Of a stretch of 64,000 nucleotides of DNA, positions 34,692 to 45,601 are shown piece after piece. This stretch comes from Streptomyces sp. NRRL F-5727. Its GTDB lineage: Bacteria > Actinomycetota > Actinomycetes > Streptomycetales > Streptomycetaceae. Where the stretch lies: the NCBI RefSeq assembly GCF_000719555.1, contig NZ_JOGX01000016.1:1-64000 (forward strand), given 5' to 3'. The translations under genes and the position numbers were made by a program. The notes below the pieces were generated by a model. The model was not told the origin of the DNA and did not search any database. It saw only the letters and a list, made by a program, of their open reading frames with translations. Each line of letters opens with the position of its first letter. Positions within the stretch are counted from its first letter, which is position 1.

Positions 34692-35575
34692 ACGGCGTCC
34701 GGGAGCGGCTCGCCTCCCGCCCCCTCACCGCGGTCGCCGTGCTGATCGCGGTCCTCTGGACGACACCGACCCTCGGTCTCCTGCTCTCCTCGTTCCGCCC
34801 CGAGGAGGAGATCAAGACGACGGGCTGGTGGACCCTGTTCGGTACGCCGCGCCTCACGCTCGACAACTACGGCGAGGTGCTGACCGGCGGCGGGAACGGG
34901 GCGGCGCGGCTCGCGGAGTCCTTCGTCAACTCCGTCGTCATCACCGTTCCCTCCGTGCTGTTCCCGCTCGTCCTGGCCTTCTTCGCGGCGTACGCCCTGG
35001 CCTGGATCGACTTCAGGGGGCGCGACGCGCTCGTCGTCGGCGTCTTCGCGCTCCAGGCCGTGCCGCTCCAGATGGCGCTCGTCCCGCTCCTGAAGCTCTT
35101 CTCCCAGGGCTGGCTGTTCCTGCCCGCGTGGCACCTCACCGGACCCGCGCGGTTCGGCCAGGTCTGGTTCGCGCACACGGTCTTCGCGCTGCCGTTCGCG
35201 GTGTTCCTCCTGCACAACTTCCTGGCCGGGCTGCCCCGGGAGCTGATCGAGGCCGCCCGCGTCGACGGCGCCTCGCACGGCACGCTGCTGCTCCGGATCG
35301 TGCTGCCCCTGGCCCGCCCGGCCCTGGTCGGCTTCGCCGTCATCCAGTTCGTCTGGGTGTGGAACGACCTCCTGGTGGCGCTGACCCTGTCCGGCGGAAC
35401 CGCCGAGACCGCGCCGATGACGGTCCGGCTGGCGCGCCTGGCCGGGACCTACGGCAACGAATGGCATCGGCTCACCGCGGGAGCCTTCGTGGGGGCGCTC
35501 GTCCCGCTGCTCGTCTTCTTCTCCCTCCGGCGGCACTTCGCACGCGGACTGCTCGCCGGGTCGGTCAAGGGATGA
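34688..35575 (+). CDS. ABC sugar-type permease, subunit 2
   Basis: 295 residues, MalG-type, with the EAA loop EAARVDGASHGTLLLRIVLP. GTG start is within the GTGA overlap with the first permease; its stop overlaps the LAL start (ATGA). This completes the membrane part of an importer but leaves the ATPase to be supplied from elsewhere, as with MsiK. Confidence 0.88.
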   Translation: MNGVRERLASRPLTAVAVLIAVLWTTPTLGLLLSSFRPEEEIKTTGWWTLFGTPRLTLDNYGEVLTGGGNGAARLAESFVNSVVITVPSVLFPLVLAFFAAYALAWIDFRGRDALVVGVFALQAVPLQMALVPLLKLFSQGWLFLPAWHLTGPARFGQVWFAHTVFALPFAVFLLHNFLAGLPRELIEAARVDGASHGTLLLRIVLPLARPALVGFAVIQFVWVWNDLLVALTLSGGTAETAPMTVRLARLAGTYGNEWHRLTAGAFVGALVPLLVFFSLRRHFARGLLAGSVKG

Positions 35576-38379
35576 AAGACCCGATGACCCACCCGAGGAC
35601 TCACCCGATGACAGCCCCGACGACCGACCCGAACCGGCCCGGCGAACGGGCCGTGGCGACGCGGCTGAGCCGGCCCGGACTGCGGGGCCGCGAAGCCGAG
35701 CTGGAGGGGCTGCGCGCCCTGGTCGAGGCGGTGCGCGACGGCGGCGAAGGAGCGGTCGCGCTGCTCCTGGGCGAGCCCGGGATCGGGAAGACCGCGCTGC
35801 TCCAGGAGGCCGTCTCGCTGGCGCAGGCGCACGGATTCCTCGTCAGCCACGGACGTGCCGAGGAGCTGCACGAGCTGGTCCCCCTCGCCTCACTGGCCTC
35901 GGGCCTCCTGCACGGCGACCCGCCGCTGCTGGCCGTCACGGACTTCGCGGACCTCGCCGGCCACCACGACCAGCGCATCTGGCTCGTCGAACGGCTGGCC
36001 CAGCTGATCGAGGAACGCTCCGCGGGCACGCCCGTGCTGATCGCCGTCGACGACGTCCACTGGGCCGACCCGCTGAGCCGGTTCGCCCTCGGCGTCATGC
36101 CGGCACGCCTGCTCAGCTCCCCGGTCCTCTGGCTGCTCACCAGCAGGGAGGACCCGGAACCGCACGGGCGGGAGCCGCGGACGACGACCTTCCCGCTACG
36201 GCCGCTGTCCGGCACGGCCCTGGCCGAGCTGGCCCGCGACGTCCTCGGCGGGGACGTGCCGCCCCCCGTCGAGGAACTCCTCGACGGGGCGGGCGGCAAC
36301 CCCTTCCTCGCGGCCGAGATGCTGGCGGGCATCGCGGCGTCGGGCACGGACGGGACGGAACCGCCCGAGCGGCTGGTCCTCGGCGTACGCGGCCGGCTGA
36401 CCGGCCTCCGGCCGGACACCCTGCACTTCCTGCGGATCGGCTCCGTCCTCGGCCGCGCGTTCTCGCTCGCCGACGCCGCCGCCCTGTGCGACCGGCCCGC
36501 CTCCGCGCTCAGCGCCGAGGTGGACGAGGCCCTCGCCGCCGCCCTCCTCCACGACGACGGCGAACTCCTCCGGTTCCGCCACGACCTGCTCCGCCAGGCG
36601 GTCTACGCCGACCTCGCCCCCTCCGTCCGCCGGGCGCTGCACCGGGAGGCCGCGCGCCGGCTCGTCGCGGCGGGCCGCAGCTCCGGCGACGCGGTCCCGC
36701 ATCTGCTGAAGAGCGCCGAGCCGGGCGACCTGGAGGCGGTCGCACTGCTCGGCACGGCCGCCGCGGACGTGCTGGCCGTGATGCCCGACCTCGGCGCCGA
36801 CCTGGCCGTACGGGCCCTGGAACTCGTACCGCCCCGCGCGCCCCTGGCGTACGACGTGGGAGAACGCGCCATCGTCGCGCTGACCCGCGCCGGCCGCTAC
36901 ACACAGGCGCGGGAGACCGGCGACGTGCTGCTCGCCCGTCAGCCGCCGCTGGACGTCTTCGCCCGTCTGCAGTCCGTGCTCGGCGACACGCTGTGGCACC
37001 TCGACGACGTCCACGAGCTGACCCGCCGCTCCACGGCCGCGCTGGCGGTCGTCACCGACCCGGTGATCCGGGCCCGGCTGACCGCCCGGCAGGCCCTGGC
37101 CAGGTCCCGCGGGAGCGACCTCGGGGCCGCCCGCGAGACGGGCGAACGGGCGCTCGCGGAGGCGGAGCGCGCCGGTGACCGGGAGGCCCGCGTCCTCGCG
37201 CTGTGGGGCCTCGGCGAGATCGCCCTCAACGCCGGCGACTGCGCCGCCGCCGTCGAACACCACACGGCGCTGTGCGCGTTCGACTCCGCCTTCCTTCCCG
37301 AGGAGGCCGTCGCCCGGATCCACGGGGACGACTTCGACACCGTGCGGCGGCTGCTCCGGACGGCGGGCGACGCTCCGCCGCGCCTCGCGATGCTGATCTG
37401 GGCCCAGGCGACCCTGAACATGGGGCTCGGCCGGCTCGACGACGCGGACGCCGACTTCGTCACCGCCGAGCGGCTCGAAGCGGACCTCGACGTGCCCGGC
37501 AACCTGGTCAACATCCGCGTCAACCGCGGCCTCCTCGCGATGCTGCGCGGCGACCGCACGGCAGCGCGGGAACACCTCGACGTCGTGAGGGCGACCGTGG
37601 CCGACCGGCCGAACACGGGCAACCACGCCACGCACCGGTTCTTCGAGGCCGTCGTCGCCGACGCCGACGGGGACCACGCGGCAGCGGCCGGACTCCTGCG
37701 ATCCGCGCAGCGCGACCACCCCTTCCTCCGGTGGCGCCTCCTGCGTCCCCACGTCGTGCAGGCCGTGCGGATCGCCCTGCGCGGCGGGGACCGGAGACTG
37801 GCCGGGGAACTCGCGGCCCAGGCCGCCGCACACGCCGCCCGCAACCCCGCCGTGCCGACCGCCCAGGGGACCGCCGCCCACGCCTCCGCCCTGGTGAACA
37901 CCGACCACGGACTCCTGGAGCGGGCGGTGGACATCCTGCTCACCGGCCCCCGGCCGCTGGCCCTGGCCGCCGCCTCCGCCGACCTCGGGCGCGCGCTGCT
38001 GACCTCCGGCGACGCCGCCGGGCCGGCCGCCCTGACCAGGGCGCACGACCTCTACGCCCAGGCCGGTGCCGAGGCCGAGGCCGACCGGGTCCGGGCCGAT
38101 CTGGAACGGGCCAGCCACCGCTCGGGCCGGCGCACCGGCCGCGTCCGGCCCCGCGCCGACCAGGGCTGGGAGGCGCTCACGGCCTCGGAACGCAAGGTCG
38201 CCCGGCTGATCGCGGCGGGGCACACCAACCGGCAGGCCGCGGAGGCCCTCGTCGTCTCCCCGCACACGGTCAACACCCATCTGGCGTCGATCTTCCGCAA
38301 GCTCGACGTGCGCTCCCGGGTCCACCTGGCCCGGATCGTCCTCGCGGAGGACGACACCGGAACGGACGCCGCCGACTGA
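35572..38379 (+). CDS. LuxR-type large ATP-binding regulator (LAL), coupled to ABC importer
   Basis: 935 residues. N-terminal AAA/STAND ATPase with intact Walker A GEPGIGKT (67-74) and Walker B LIAVDDVHWAD, then TPR-like repeats, and a C-terminal LuxR helix-turn-helix (LTASERKVARLIAAGHTNRQ ... SPHTVNTHLASIFRKL). The start overlaps the second permease stop in ATGA, so its level is tied to importer expression. It may sense the imported compound and control the same operon; LAL proteins are commonly activators. An internal start is possible (ATG 35608). Confidence 0.88.
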   Translation: MKDPMTHPRTHPMTAPTTDPNRPGERAVATRLSRPGLRGREAELEGLRALVEAVRDGGEGAVALLLGEPGIGKTALLQEAVSLAQAHGFLVSHGRAEELHELVPLASLASGLLHGDPPLLAVTDFADLAGHHDQRIWLVERLAQLIEERSAGTPVLIAVDDVHWADPLSRFALGVMPARLLSSPVLWLLTSREDPEPHGREPRTTTFPLRPLSGTALAELARDVLGGDVPPPVEELLDGAGGNPFLAAEMLAGIAASGTDGTEPPERLVLGVRGRLTGLRPDTLHFLRIGSVLGRAFSLADAAALCDRPASALSAEVDEALAAALLHDDGELLRFRHDLLRQAVYADLAPSVRRALHREAARRLVAAGRSSGDAVPHLLKSAEPGDLEAVALLGTAAADVLAVMPDLGADLAVRALELVPPRAPLAYDVGERAIVALTRAGRYTQARETGDVLLARQPPLDVFARLQSVLGDTLWHLDDVHELTRRSTAALAVVTDPVIRARLTARQALARSRGSDLGAARETGERALAEAERAGDREARVLALWGLGEIALNAGDCAAAVEHHTALCAFDSAFLPEEAVARIHGDDFDTVRRLLRTAGDAPPRLAMLIWAQATLNMGLGRLDDADADFVTAERLEADLDVPGNLVNIRVNRGLLAMLRGDRTAAREHLDVVRATVADRPNTGNHATHRFFEAVVADADGDHAAAAGLLRSAQRDHPFLRWRLLRPHVVQAVRIALRGGDRRLAGELAAQAAAHAARNPAVPTAQGTAAHASALVNTDHGLLERAVDILLTGPRPLALAAASADLGRALLTSGDAAGPAALTRAHDLYAQAGAEAEADRVRADLERASHRSGRRTGRVRPRADQGWEALTASERKVARLIAAGHTNRQAAEALVVSPHTVNTHLASIFRKLDVRSRVHLARIVLAEDDTGTDAAD

Positions 38380-38453
38380 GCGACCTCTGCGCCCCCGTGC
38401 AAGGCACGGTGCGCGGGACGGCAACCGGAGACGCGGGACACGTCCTAGCGTGA

Positions 38454-39347
<894 letters not shown>

Positions 39348-39400
39348 CCCCGCACGGTCGGCCGACCGGGGTGACGCCGTAGTTCATACTGTTCCGCCGT

Positions 39401-42235
39401 ATGAGCGTGAACCGAATGACGACCGCGACCGCTCCCGAGGGGCCCGACGGCGTACCGACCCCCCTCCGGGGCAGGGACATCGAACGGGCGTTCATCGAGG
39501 CACGCCTCGACGCGCTCGACCGGGGCCGGGGCGGGATCGTCCGCGTCGAGGGCCCCGCCGGCATCGGCAGGTCCAGGATCCTCGCCGAGGCGGCGGCCGC
39601 CGCGAGGCGCCGCGGGACGCGGGTGTTCCAGGGCGCGGCGGACCCGCACGAGCAGTTCGTACCGCTCGGACCGCTCCTCGAAGGCGTCCTCGCCGGCGAG
39701 GAACCGCTGGCGGACGCCCAGCGCCTCCGGGACCTGGCCGGCACACCCGGCCGGCGGTTCTGGCTGCTCCAGGAGCTGGGGGACCGCCTGCGGGAGGCGG
39801 CCAGGAACGGACCCCTGCTCGTCGTCCTCGACGACCTCCAGTGGTGCGACGACCTGACCCTGCTCACCTTCCACAGCCTCGCGGCGGGACTCTCCTCCCA
39901 CCCGATCCTGTGGATCGTCGCCGTGCGCGGCGGCAGCGTGCCGCCGGGAGTGCGCACCACCCTGGACAGGATCCGCCAGGCCGGCGCGCACGGGCTGGCC
40001 CTCGGAGCGCTGGGGGACCGGGCGGTCGCGCGGATCGCCGAGGACGTGCTGGGCGCCCCGCCCGGCCCGGACGTCCTCCGGCTCGCCCGGCGCGCCGAGG
40101 GGGTGCCCCGGTTGCTGGTCGAGCTGCTCGGCTCGCTGCCCGGGGAGGCGGTGACGATCGAGAACGGCACCGCGAGGCTGACGGCGGGACCCCCCGCCCC
40201 ACGGGAGCTCCCGTCCGTCGTGCGCCGCCTCGACCAGCTGTCCGACGAGGCGGCGGAGCTGGTGCGGACGACGGCCGCCGTGGGCGGCACGGTCACGGTC
40301 GCGCTGCTCGCCGAACTGTTCGGCAGGTCCTCGGCGGCGCTCATGACCGCCGTACGGGAAGCCCTCGACGCCGATCTGCTCGCCGAGAGCGGCGACCGTC
40401 TCGCCTTCCGCCACGACCTGGTCCGCGAGGCGGTGGAAGCCGGCCTGCCCCTGTCCCTGCGTCAGGCCCTGAGCCGTCAGGCCGCCGGGTCGGCGCCGGG
40501 GAGCACGCCGGCGGACGCGGCGGAGGGCGGGGGAGCGGCGCGGGGAGACGCGGCGGAGGCCGACCGGCTGCGCGCCGAAGCGGCGGAACTCTCCGGCACC
40601 GCCCCCGGAACCGCCGCGGAACGCAGCCTCAAGGCCCTGGAGCTGATCGCGGCGGACGCCCCCGAGCGTCCGCGGGTCATCGCCGAGACGATTCCCCTGC
40701 TCTGGCAGACGGGCCGGGCCGCGCGGGCGCGTGCGCTGGGAGCCACCGCCCTGGCGGCCGGCGGTCTCGGACCCGAGGACGAGGCGCTGATACGCCTGGC
40801 CCTGGCCCGCCTCGCCGTACCGATCGACTTCTCCGAGGCCGTCCTGCAGGCCCGCGCCGGAGCGGCACTGCCCGGGGTCTCCCCGACCGTCCGGGCGCGC
40901 CTGCTCGCCACGCTCGCCGTCGGCCTGTCGATGTCCGGCGCACACGCGGCGGCCGAACAGGTCGCGGCGGAGGCGTGGGAGACCGCGGCCGCGGCGGGGG
41001 ACCGCTCCGCCGAGGCCACGCTGACGACGGTCCGTTCGGCCGTGAGCTTCCACCGCATGGACCTGGCCGAGGCGTTCCGGCAGGCCGAGCGGTCCGCCGC
41101 GCTGGCCGACGCCCTGGGCGTCAGCACCTCGCTGTGGGTGCCGGAGGCCCTGTGGCACGCGCTCCTGGCGAACACCACCGGACGCACCGAGGAGGCGCTC
41201 GCCGTCGTGGAGGAGGGCATCCGGGCCACCAGGGAGCAGGGCCGGACGGCCGCCACCCGCATGTGGCTCATGACCCGCACCCGCGTCCTCCTGGAGACCG
41301 GACGGCTGGCGGAGGCCCGGGCCGACGCGGAGGCCGCGGCCCCGGCGGCCGACGATCCCGGCCCGGGCAACCTCGCCGACGTCACCCTCCGGTACGTGAT
41401 GCTGCGCGTCGCCCTCCACACCGGCGACCGGCGGACCGCGGAGGCGTACGCGGCGGAGGCGAGGCGCATGCGGAGCGACGGCGCGCCCGTCGTCCGGCAC
41501 TTCGGCACCTGGATGCTGGCGCTGACGGCCGACCACGAAGGCCGGCCCGACCGCGCCATGGCCGCACTCGACGCGGTGATGACGTCGCCCGCCGCGGACC
41601 GGCCCGCCTACGCCGGCCTGATCGACCCGGCCGACGCCCCGGTGCTGGTCCGCATGGCGCTGCGGGCCGGCGCCCACGAACGGGCCGCGCAGGCGGTCGC
41701 CATGGCCGAGAAGCGAGCGGTGCTCAATCCCGACCTCCCGTTCCTCGCCGCCACCGCCGCGCACGCCCGCGGCCTCCTCGACAACGACCTCGCCCCCCTC
41801 GTACGCGCCGTCCGGCTGTACGAGGACTGCCCCAGGGTCCTGGCCCGGGCGTCGGCGCTGGAGGACGCCGGACGCAAGCTGGCGGCCACCCGGAAGCCGG
41901 AAGCCGTCCCGTACTTCGAGACGGCCCTCGCGCTCTACGCGCGGTCGGGTGCGGAGTGGGACGTCGCCCGGGTGGGCCGGCGGCTGAGGGCCGCAGGCGT
42001 CCGCCGCCGGCCCTCGACGGACGGACTCTCCGACGCGTGGCCCGAGTTGACGGCCGCGGAACTACGGGTGGTACGGCTCGTGGCCCAGGGGCTGACGAAC
42101 CGGGAGGCGGCCGGGCACCTCTCCCTCTCGCCGCACACCGTGGGCTCGCACCTGCGCCGGGCCTTCACCAAGCTGGACGTCACCTCGCGCGCCGAACTGA
42201 CCCGGCTGGTACGACTCCGTGACGACGGAGCGTAG
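39401..42235 (+). CDS. LuxR-type large ATP-binding regulator (LAL) with variant Walker A
   Basis: 944 residues, same layout as the other LAL: N-terminal ATPase, TPR-like middle, C-terminal LuxR domain (LTAAELRVVRLVAQGLTNRE ... SPHTVGSHLRRAFTKL). The Walker A reads GPAGIGRS (51-58), with Arg57 where a Lys normally binds phosphate; Walker B LVVLDDLQWCDD is kept. It may bind but not hydrolyse ATP. Target genes unknown; close neighbours are a haloperoxidase-like hydrolase and a PucR regulator. Confidence 0.85.
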   Translation: MSVNRMTTATAPEGPDGVPTPLRGRDIERAFIEARLDALDRGRGGIVRVEGPAGIGRSRILAEAAAAARRRGTRVFQGAADPHEQFVPLGPLLEGVLAGEEPLADAQRLRDLAGTPGRRFWLLQELGDRLREAARNGPLLVVLDDLQWCDDLTLLTFHSLAAGLSSHPILWIVAVRGGSVPPGVRTTLDRIRQAGAHGLALGALGDRAVARIAEDVLGAPPGPDVLRLARRAEGVPRLLVELLGSLPGEAVTIENGTARLTAGPPAPRELPSVVRRLDQLSDEAAELVRTTAAVGGTVTVALLAELFGRSSAALMTAVREALDADLLAESGDRLAFRHDLVREAVEAGLPLSLRQALSRQAAGSAPGSTPADAAEGGGAARGDAAEADRLRAEAAELSGTAPGTAAERSLKALELIAADAPERPRVIAETIPLLWQTGRAARARALGATALAAGGLGPEDEALIRLALARLAVPIDFSEAVLQARAGAALPGVSPTVRARLLATLAVGLSMSGAHAAAEQVAAEAWETAAAAGDRSAEATLTTVRSAVSFHRMDLAEAFRQAERSAALADALGVSTSLWVPEALWHALLANTTGRTEEALAVVEEGIRATREQGRTAATRMWLMTRTRVLLETGRLAEARADAEAAAPAADDPGPGNLADVTLRYVMLRVALHTGDRRTAEAYAAEARRMRSDGAPVVRHFGTWMLALTADHEGRPDRAMAALDAVMTSPAADRPAYAGLIDPADAPVLVRMALRAGAHERAAQAVAMAEKRAVLNPDLPFLAATAAHARGLLDNDLAPLVRAVRLYEDCPRVLARASALEDAGRKLAATRKPEAVPYFETALALYARSGAEWDVARVGRRLRAAGVRRRPSTDGLSDAWPELTAAELRVVRLVAQGLTNREAAGHLSLSPHTVGSHLRRAFTKLDVTSRAELTRLVRLRDDGA

Positions 42236-42370
42236 TCGCTTCGTATCCCCCGTGGGCGTCGCGGCAATGGACGATTCACGCGATGTGCGGGCGTCGCCGG
42301 CTCCTCAGAATGATCAAGAACCGTGGAACGTGGGAGTCCGCGGGGCAGTTGATCGAGAGAGGAACCACGC

Positions 42371-43618
42371 ATGACCGTCAGGCTCCAGCGAGCCCGCCCC
42401 GGCAGCTCCGAGCTCCAGGCACTCGTCGACGAGCTGGCCGAGCGGCTCGGCCGGTCCGTCGCCGTCGACGACCCGCTGGTCCGCATGGTCTGCACGAGCC
42501 GCCACTTCGGCGACGAGGACCCGGTGCGCATCGGCACCCTGTTGCAGGGCCGCGCCGACAACGCGGCCATCCGCTACGTCCTCGCCCAGGGCGTGACCCG
42601 GTGGTCCCGCCCCGGGTTCATCGACGGACGTGACGACCTCGGACTGCTGCCCCGCTACGTCGTGCCGCTGCGCGAGCGCGGGCACCTCCTCGGGCTGCTC
42701 GTCGTGGTCGTGCCCGAGAAGACGCTGGGGGAGGAGGAGACCGCCGCCATCGCCCGGGCCGCGGACGCCATGTCGGCCCAGATGTACGGAGAGCACATCG
42801 CCGCCGACAGCCGGAAGGCCGACGAGCGGGACCTGGCCCTCGCCCTCGTCGGCGCCGACGTCGCCGCACGCACCACCGCGCGCCGGCACGGCAGGGAACT
42901 CGGGCTGCTCGGGGCGGCCGAGCACGTCCTGGTCACCGTCGTCCAGCTGAGCTGCGGCACCGAGCTCGTGCGGCACTCCGAGGCCGCCCTGTGGGCGGCG
43001 CTGGAGGGGTTCCGGCAGACGCGCACCGCCCAGGGCCTCATCGCGATCGGCAAGGAGCGGGCGCTGCTGCTCCAGCTCCGGGACCGGCCGCCGGGCCCGG
43101 ACGAGATCGCCGCCCAGTCCGCGCACCTCCTGGACGAACTCCGCACCTTCCTCGACCCGTCGGCGGACCCCGTGATCGGCGTCGGCGGCCGGCACGCCGG
43201 CCTGGACGACGCGTGGACGTCGTACGAGCAGGCGCTCGTGGCGGCCCGCGCGGCCCGCCGGCTGCCCGCCCTGCGAAGCATCGGGGACTGGGAGTCGCTC
43301 GGGGAGCTCGCCGTGCTGCTCCAGCTCCCCGAGCACGCCCTGAACGCGTCCCTGGTCCCGAAGCCGCTCCGGGCCCTGGGCGAGGCCCACGGCGGCGACC
43401 GCCTGCGGGACACCCTGCGCTGCTTCCTCGAGAACGCGGGATCGATCCCCAGGACCGCGGACACGCTGGGCATCCACCGCACCTCGCTGTACTACCGCCT
43501 GCGCCAGATCCAGGAGACGACCGGACTCGACCTCGACGACGGTGCCCACCGGCTCACCCTGCACCTCGGCCTCAGGATCGAGGAACTCCTCGCCGCGGGC
43601 GGCGGCGGGGCCGGCTGA
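42371..43618 (+). CDS. PucR/CdaR-type regulator
   Basis: 415 residues, with a GGDEF-like middle region and a C-terminal PucR helix-turn-helix (ENAGSIPRTADTLGIHRTSLYYRLRQIQETTGLDL). The N-terminal ~120 residues form a GAF-like sensor (LVRMVCTSRHFGD; GLLPRYVVPLRERGHLLGLLVVVV). Probably a transcriptional activator responding to a small molecule. Precedes an alpha/beta hydrolase gene. Confidence 0.82.
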   Translation: MTVRLQRARPGSSELQALVDELAERLGRSVAVDDPLVRMVCTSRHFGDEDPVRIGTLLQGRADNAAIRYVLAQGVTRWSRPGFIDGRDDLGLLPRYVVPLRERGHLLGLLVVVVPEKTLGEEETAAIARAADAMSAQMYGEHIAADSRKADERDLALALVGADVAARTTARRHGRELGLLGAAEHVLVTVVQLSCGTELVRHSEAALWAALEGFRQTRTAQGLIAIGKERALLLQLRDRPPGPDEIAAQSAHLLDELRTFLDPSADPVIGVGGRHAGLDDAWTSYEQALVAARAARRLPALRSIGDWESLGELAVLLQLPEHALNASLVPKPLRALGEAHGGDRLRDTLRCFLENAGSIPRTADTLGIHRTSLYYRLRQIQETTGLDLDDGAHRLTLHLGLRIEELLAAGGGGAG

Positions 43619-43755
43619 GCGCGGACACCTTCGACAAAGCGAGGAGGATCCACGGCCCGATTCCTACAGCTCGCGGTGGTGCGGGCGGCGGGCCGCATTC
43701 GATGATGTCGGGACGGGCGGGGACCCGCGTACCGCCGCTGACCAGGGGAGAGGTC

Positions 43756-44607
43756 ATGAAGGAACTGATCACGACGGACGGCGCGCGGCTCGCGTACCAG
43801 GACACCGGCGGCGAGGGCGTGCCGCTGGTGATGCTGCACGGCTGGGGGCAGACGCAGGCGATGTTCCGCCACCAGGTCGAGGGTCTCGCGCCCGGTCGTC
43901 GCGTCGTCACCGTCGACTTCCGCGGCCACGGGAAGTCCGGCACCCCGCGTCACGGCCACCGCGTCGCCCGGCTCTCCCGCGACGTGCTCGAACTCGTCGA
44001 CCATCTCGGGCTCGCCCGCTTCGACGCACTGGGCTGGTCCATGGGCGTCTCGGTGTGGTGGAGCTTCGTGGACCAGTACGGGACCGGACGCATCCGGCGC
44101 TTCGTCGCCGTCGACCAGCCCGCGGCGGTCGCCGCCGTGCCCTGGATGACCGAGCGGGAACAGCGCGACTCCGGCGCCATCTTCGACGTGTCGGGGCTCT
44201 TGTACCTGGGCGCGGCGCTCGCGGGCGCGGACGGCGACGCGGTCCGCGCCGACTTCGTGCGCGGCATGTTCTCCGGCGAGCCCGACCCGGAGGTGCTGGC
44301 CTTCGTCGCCGAGGAGATCGGGTCGACCCCCGCCCACGCGGGCGTGCCGCTGCTGTTCGACCACTGCGCGCAGGACTGGCGCGACGTGCTGCCCCGCATC
44401 GACGTGCCCACCCTGGTGATCGGCTGCGAGGGAAGCCATGTGCACCCCGATGCGCAGCGCTTCGTCGCCGAGCGGATCCCCGGCGCACGCCTCCACGTCT
44501 TCGCCTCCGACGTGGCGAGCTCCCATTTCCCCTTCCTGGAGAACCCGCCGGCCTTCAACGCCGTGGTGGAGAAGTTCCTGGCCGAGGAGGGTGCGAGCGG
44601 GGACTGA
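43756..44607 (+). CDS. Alpha/beta hydrolase
   Basis: 283 residues. HGWGQTQAMF oxyanion segment, DFRGHGKSG, and nucleophile Ser95 in GWSMG are clear. The usual acid position after strand seven reads IGCEGSHVHP rather than GxxD, so the acidic member of the triad is not obvious, and the His is likely in SSHFPFLENP. GGGGAGAGG lies just before the ATG; an upstream in-frame ATG at 43702 is less likely. Substrate unknown. Confidence 0.8.
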   Translation: MKELITTDGARLAYQDTGGEGVPLVMLHGWGQTQAMFRHQVEGLAPGRRVVTVDFRGHGKSGTPRHGHRVARLSRDVLELVDHLGLARFDALGWSMGVSVWWSFVDQYGTGRIRRFVAVDQPAAVAAVPWMTEREQRDSGAIFDVSGLLYLGAALAGADGDAVRADFVRGMFSGEPDPEVLAFVAEEIGSTPAHAGVPLLFDHCAQDWRDVLPRIDVPTLVIGCEGSHVHPDAQRFVAERIPGARLHVFASDVASSHFPFLENPPAFNAVVEKFLAEEGASGD

Positions 44608-44648
44608 CCCCACCCTCCACCCGCACGAACCCACGGCTAAGGATCCCC

Positions 44649-45557
44649 ATGGCTCCCACACTGATGTCCCGTGCGCCCGAACGGGTGCCCCGGCAGGCGC
44701 CCGCTCCGGCCTCGCCCCCCGCCCGCCCGGAGTGGCTGGTCCAGATGGTCTCCGAGATGCCGGAGACCAACGACCGCAACCACGTCTACCTCGGTGTCCA
44801 CGTCCGCGGGCCCGTCACCGTCGTCGGCGAACGGTCCGAGACCCTGCTGGAGCCGAACGACCTGGTCCTCTGCGACCCGGCCCGCCGGCACCTGCTGCGG
44901 TTCGGCGAGGACTGCCGGATGATCTTCTTCCGGGTGCCCCGCTGCCATCTGGGCGTCACGGAGCGGGAACTGGACCAGGTGCTCGGGGTACCCGTACCCG
45001 GCGGGGAGGGGCTCGGGGCACTGGTCTCGGAGTTCCTGACCTCGCTCGCCGCCACGGCGGAGGTCCGCCGGTCCACGATCGGCGACCGGCGCGCCCGGAC
45101 GGCCGTACACCTCCTCTCCGTCCTGGTCGTGGAGCTCCTCGGGGCGCACACCGCGGACGGGACCGACGAGGCGTCCGGGACCGGCAGCGAGCTGCTGTCC
45201 CGCATTCACGCCCACATCGAGGAACACCTGAGGGACCCGGACCTGTCACCGGAGTCGATCGCCCGCGCCCACCACATCTCCGTCCGGTACCTGCAGAAGC
45301 TCTTCCAGAACGACGGCACCACGGTGAGCCGGTGGGTGCGGCGGCGCAGGCTCGAGTCCTGCCGGTTCGAACTCGGCCGCTCCGACCGGCGCGTCACCAT
45401 GGCCGCGATGGCGCACCGCTGGGGCTTCAGCAGCCCCTCGCACTTCAGCCGCACCTTCCGCGGTGCCTACGGCATGAGCCCCAGCGCATGGCAGGCGCTG
45501 GCGACCTCGGCCCGCGTGCCGACGACCGCCGGCGCCCAGGACGAGCGAAACCGCTGA
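44649..45557 (+). CDS. AraC-family transcriptional regulator
   Basis: 302 residues: N-terminal AraC-binding-like cupin domain (VYLGVHVRGPVTVVGERSETLLEPNDLVL) and two helix-turn-helices at the C-terminus (SPESIARAHHISVRYLQKLF; TMAAMAHRWGFSSPSHFSRTFRGAYGMSP). Lies between two alpha/beta hydrolase genes, one of which it may regulate. Confidence 0.88.
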   Translation: MAPTLMSRAPERVPRQAPAPASPPARPEWLVQMVSEMPETNDRNHVYLGVHVRGPVTVVGERSETLLEPNDLVLCDPARRHLLRFGEDCRMIFFRVPRCHLGVTERELDQVLGVPVPGGEGLGALVSEFLTSLAATAEVRRSTIGDRRARTAVHLLSVLVVELLGAHTADGTDEASGTGSELLSRIHAHIEEHLRDPDLSPESIARAHHISVRYLQKLFQNDGTTVSRWVRRRRLESCRFELGRSDRRVTMAAMAHRWGFSSPSHFSRTFRGAYGMSPSAWQALATSARVPTTAGAQDERNR

Positions 45558-45601
45558 CACGCGTGTGCGCCGTCATGCCCGACACCGAGAAGAGAACTCG
45601 C

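Noticed and set aside
39385..39390. Leaderless promoter (CATACT) before the second LAL gene
   Set aside because: Spacing to ATG is ten bases, not six, and no -35 is seen.
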